A DNA stretch of 64,000 bases from Chiridota heheva (lineage: Eukaryota > Echinodermata > Holothuroidea > Apodida > Chiridotidae), in assembly GCA_020152595.1 (NCBI GenBank), contig JAIGNY010000476.1:916001-980000 (forward strand), written 5' to 3'. Shown here piece by piece: positions 59,241-64,000 of this stretch (the stretch's first letter is position 1; each line of letters opens with the position of its first letter). The translations under genes were made by a program, and so were the position numbers. A model generated the notes under the pieces. It was not told the origin of the DNA. It saw only the letters and a list, made by a program, of their open reading frames with translations, and searched no databases.

Positions 59241-61442
59241 ATTTTTCTTACTTTTAATCTATGGTACAATACAACACATTCCAAGCACTTCTGATTTCTT
59301 TTTTGTCTAGGATAATATCAGGTTAAGCATTGTTTTGAGTTTTTTCAGGTAAGGCTACCAGTAAAATCCTAGTATAGTGGTACAATTTTGGCAAAATGTG
59401 TTTCTTTTGATACAACTTTATTCCGTTAATAAAATAACTAAAAAGTTTAGGATTTTTTGATAATTTTATCAATTATGTGGTTTCAATAATTGTAACTGAA
59501 TATATTCTTGTTAAATTTTGGTATTAAAATGAAATATTAGTCCAAGAATAAAAAAAATAATGAAAAAATCTCACAAACACACAATAAAATCTGTATACAT
59601 AACAATTTAGTGCTATATTGGGATAAGTTTATCCTGCTCACATTTCATCCTTTTCCTTTCATGCCATAAAGCAGTTATTTTGATTGTCTTTTGATACCAA
59701 AAGCCAACTGATTTGACTTCCTTAAGCTTAGAACCTTAGAGTCCAGAAAATGATTATTTGAATATCCTTTCAGGGCATAAATTTGAATTGTTCAGCACAT
59801 ATGTTCCACTGGAATGTTTGAATGCTTTAAATGTCCCCTTAATTTCAACTACTGTACATGTAGATCTCAACACATGTCGCCCTAAAACTTCCCTGCTCCT
59901 CCATTTCTGTCTTTCCCATTTCCAATATACCAAAAATGTTAATACTGTAACTTCTTTAATTCAGTATGCAATAAAACCATACACCAAAGCTTATCAAAAT
60001 CCATCCAAATACTGTACTTTTAAGTCTTCTTGAAATGTATTTATAACAAACGGACAAAAAAAAAAATAATGGAGGCAAAATAACATAACCTCTGTCCAAT
60101 TTTGTATAATACTGTACACTTCAGAACTGGTTTCTTTGGCCATTTATACTGGTATTAAAACCATGATAACAGTACAATGTTCTGCACCTGTATTATTGGG
60201 CATCTGACAAAAAAACTTTTTATTGTACAGTAGAAGTTGGTATTAAAAATAAGTACCAAAAATCTTGGAAAATCCTATGTCAATCTAAAAGTGACAAATT
60301 CTCCAAAGCATTACAATTATGTAAACCTACTGAAGCAGATATTTATATTGTTAAAACAAAACAAGATCAAGCAGTTTATGTATTAGGCCTACAAGATAAA
60401 TGAATAAATTAATAATATACAAAATTACAATAAAATTACAAGATTGAGCCAACTTTTTATATCTTACATTTTGTGCTAATTTATGTTAACCTATTGCATT
60501 TCATGGCCAAGAGGTTTTAAATCCCTTCAATCAAAATTAAGTGGGAGAAAACAGTAATGATTACCATTGACTAAAAGTAAAAGTTAGAACAAAATTACAT
60601 CCCAACTTGTGCATACCAATTAGACTCATCAAATGATATACAGTAATTCCATTCAAATTATTGATGGAATTTATTTTTAGATAATTGCATTCAAATAAAC
60701 CTTCACAACCTTCAGATAATTTCAATTTGTTTCTTCTGCTTTGGTCACTTTATTCTTTTTACGGAAACACCTCAAGCTAATTTCATCTGAGCCATTATAG
60801 GCAAAAGACATCTAAACGAGACCTTTTAATAAAAACCTTAGCAATCTCAAAAGTTCTGTGGTCCATCATGTTGCTTTTAAAGAACAGCTCTACTTTATGA
60901 GTTTTGAGCAGTTCTCCTCGAGTCAATGCTTCATTGTATATCACCCTTCAAATTCCTGATTTTTCTTCATAATCTTCATTATTCTACTTTCTAATTAACA
61001 CTTAAGTCCATTAACTTCACTTTAAAGATTTTAAGACAATCTGACACTTATCATATGCTCAGAAAAAACAAACTTTTTCAAGCAAGTTCTTTTACCTTTA
61101 ATCTCCTTTGAAAGATTCACTACTTTCCTTTGATATCCTCAATCACATACTAAAATGGAAATGATTTTATATTTATGAACATATAGAGAGAGGGCAACAT
61201 TAATTAACTAAATTAATATAAAATCTATCAAAAAGTATCCAAAGCAAACGATTCATCAAAACCAGTTCCAAAACCTACTATATTATGGCAAATTTAAATC
61301 TCAGGTAAGAATTTGCATATTTTATACAAATTTTGTGATGTGTTACAGTACATAGTGACCTGGGTATATTCTTTTGTAAATCCTTTGTGCTTTAAATGTG
61401 TATCATAACTCTTTGTTGAAGTGATGCAACAAATTCTGACCA
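59241..61442. other. No recognised feature
   Basis: Low-complexity AT-rich sequence with no supported exon, transposon or array. Confidence 0.4.
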
Positions 61443-61995
61443 AAATATTTTTAGGCTTCACCATACCACCAAACAAATTCTAGCAGAAATACGTGTACTT
61501 TCCCATCATTCAGGCTTTACCATACCACCAATCAAATTCTAGCAGGAATATGTGTAGACTTTCCAATCATTTAGGCTTTACCATACCACCAATCAAATTC
61601 ATGCAGGAATATGTGTAGACTTTCCCATCATTTAGGCTTAACTATACCACCAATCAATTTCTAGCAGGAATACGTGTACTTTCCCATCATTTAGGCTTGA
61701 CCATATCACCAATTAAATTCTAGCAGGAATACGTGTAAACTTTCCCATCATTTAGCGTTTACTATACCACCAATCAAATTCATGCAGGGATATGTGTACT
61801 CTCCCATCATTTAGGCTTTACTACACTACCAATCAAATTCTAGCAGGCATACATGTGTAGACTTTCCCATCATTTAGGCTTTACCATACCACCAATCAAA
61901 TTCATGCGGGAATATGTGTAGACTTTCCCATCATTTAGGCTTTACCATACCACCAATCAAATTCTAACAGGAATACATGTAGACTTTGGCATCAT
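61443..61995. repeat. About 61-bp tandem repeat
   Basis: Nine units, with TTAGGCTT-type starts at 61451, 61510, 61571, 61632, 61691, 61752, 61811, 61874 and 61935. The unit reads TTAGGCTTTACCATACCACC, AATCAAATTCTAGCAGGAAT, then a GTGTA-ACTTTCCCATCAT part. Lengths of 59-63 bp arise mostly from presence or absence of a GA pair. Confidence 0.95.
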
Positions 61996-64000
61996 TTCAG
62001 AGACTATTGCAGCATGTCCATAGGCCTTCAATTTTTCTACACAGATATGGACCTTGGAATAATAATGAAACAAGGGTAATTTTGTGCAGAATACAGTTTT
62101 AGTGAGTCAAGATATAAATCATGGCATTTTTTTATATGGAAGACTAAAAGTAAAACTGCAATACTAATGAAATACCTCCATTACAAATAAAACATGCCAA
62201 GTTGCTCTATTCTAGTTCTTCTTAAAAGAACAAATTCACTTGCCAGTACTTTGTTCTGGCTTACTTTAATTTATCATATTATTTTCTATTTCACTAAAGT
62301 ACCAAGCTTGTTCTGACAACTTCAAAATCCAGGGCAAAAAATGGTGCTAATTATACTGGCAAATAACCCTACTAAATTCATTGTGACATGATGACATCAG
62401 AATATAAATGCTAGCTGTCAACAACTTTCCTTAAGAATGATCCCAAGATGTAGTAAATACTGTATAAGCAGTAATATTAGTTTAAAAGTTAAAAGAATAC
62501 CAGTAATATCTCACACTATATTTTACTTTTTAATATTTTCCATATATTTATATAGTGTTCTAAGATTTTTGTCTATTCAAGTAAAAAAATATAGGAGAAT
62601 AAACAAGAATATAGGAATTATGGCCCAAATTCAAAATAAATACACAGTAGGAAAATATAGGAGGGAGTTTTTTTATAGGGAAAAAAGGGAAAATAGGAAA
62701 CATATGAGTCAATGGGAGGTCTGATTTTTATGTGTAAAAAATCTCATCGCTTTTTTGGAGCTGACACCATTTACAGTTGTACAGTACTTCTATGTGAAAA
62801 TTTATTCACCTTTTGAAATTTAAAAACCAGATGTTCACAAGAAAGCAGCTCTAAGACAAGAATACCTTATTCATTAGTTTACAAAGCCAAATTCATTAGG
62901 AAATAAGCTTTTTTCCACACTTACTTTGCTATTTGGTTGTTCACGGCTTCAGAAATGGAATGGAAGTTAGATATCAGTGTGTATTTTGAACATGCTTGAG
63001 CAAAATCCGTACGCTGTCATGCTAGCGCATACGCTTAACTGCATGAGCGTCCTCGAGTAAAATCACAAATAAATGCCCAAAGAAGGACGCAGGCCATCAT
63101 GTCGTATGCTTGTGTTTTTATGTATTTATATTCGATTTAATTCTATGCGAATGATGCATATTATTTATGGCTCATTTCTGTTTTTTAGCGAGAAAATTTC
63201 ATGATTTTCTGGAAGACTTTATATTTCTTTCTTTGCAGAACACTACTACTAAGTTTTGACTACTGCTTTATTAATTTTTTTGATGAATTAAATCAAGTTT
63301 ACATATCAAAAATAATTTTGTGACAAGTTCTGGTTGCAAAATTTTGTGGATGTGTTGTACTGTAGGTCATTTACTTTTTCTTTATAGTGTGATACACAAT
63401 TTTCAATGCACACGCTTTCATAGGTCACTACGTGGGCATGAAAATTTGTGCTAGTCCTACTTCAAAAACTAACCTTAGGGCCAATTCACTTTTGGAAGAA
63501 TATGATTGTTTTATTAACTTTTGCCCCACAAAACATGTTTTTTAAATGTTAACGTAACTTTAGTTTAAACATCAGACCATAATCATTTTTTTCCTTCATA
63601 TTACTATTCAAATTTCTCATGATATATTACTTATAATACTAGTATTTACTACTCCTCTTTCCCAAGTTAACCTTACACAAGTTACAGCAAAATGGAACAT
63701 GATTAGGCTTAGCCACCAACAGCTCAGTAACGTTAGGTTAGGCAAATTGTAAACTTGCAACTTACTTAACATTGCTAGTCTAAATCTAAATCTGAATCGG
63801 TTAAGTCAGCAAAAATCCTTCAAGAGGACATGAAGCCAACTTAGTCTTGCTTAAGTAAGCCAACTTCATTTTTGACAGTGATAAGCCGTTAATTCAAACT
63901 TGGTCAGAAAAATTACATGACTCAGTATTGCAAGTAGTGTGAAGCATGATGTAAAGCATACTGATGTTTACCTCCCTTGTCTAGTCAAAACATAAAATCT
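61996..64000. other. Unrecognised, with a CpG-bearing patch at 62940-63110
   Basis: The patch at 62940-63110 has an unusual number of CpG dinucleotides for this window (CCGTACGCTG, GCGCATACGC, GCGTCCTCGAG). On the minus strand it is followed by a good GTAAGT donor at about 62917-62922. It could be a 5' non-coding exon or promoter for the minus-strand gene, but no coding evidence exists. The rest shows nothing. Confidence 0.3.

Overview
The window is eukaryotic, AT-rich and repeat-dense. I read it as about 64 kb of an invertebrate animal genome. The run of (TTA)n plus TTTATATAGC-type tails, RTE-like and RNase H-bearing LINE fragments, hAT/piggyBac-type MITEs and minisatellites suggests a marine invertebrate, perhaps an echinoderm. 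The species is not provable from the sequence.

The only host gene I can support lies on the minus strand. It is the 5' part of a HIP1/HIP1R (Sla2) orthologue, the clathrin/actin endocytic adaptor. Four coding exons at 45301-45364, 18322-18464, 15476-15532 and 4988-5068 encode about 115 consecutive residues of the ANTH domain. They have compatible phases and no stops. The introns are about 26.8, 2.8 and 10.4 kb, and a fourth runs off the left edge. The first of these introns starts GTATCCTTT and has TTTCCTTAAC 14 bases before its 3' end, so it looks like a U12-type (minor spliceosome) intron. The start-codon exon was not found and should lie between 45365 and 64000 or beyond the right edge.

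Almost everything else is intronic or upstream repeat. From left to right: a 2-kb element built on a 19/24-bp minisatellite (558-2584, second copy 54660-56319); long (TA)n tracts (6858-7384); an RTE-like LINE with two internal tandem expansions (8251-11815); several long inverted-repeat elements (13161-13687, 14806-15328, 19092-19670, 58691-59240); an 18-bp minisatellite split by an RNase H LINE (16120-17845); a 289-bp hairpin (19909-20197); a G-rich minisatellite (21121-21960); and a second RTE-like LINE (26700-32255) interrupted by a piggyBac-type element at TTAA and by a small CAGACCCC-ended MITE.

Further right are a 3.6-kb element with arms of about 0.5-0.6 kb enclosing a decayed Cys-rich-tail gene (38300-41900), a tRNA-derived SINE, a hAT MITE with a perfect 8-bp target duplication (46097-47171), an RNase H LINE with EN and RT remnants (49787-53420) and more tandem arrays. 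Very long apparent ORFs over the tandem arrays are products of repeat periodicity, not genes.
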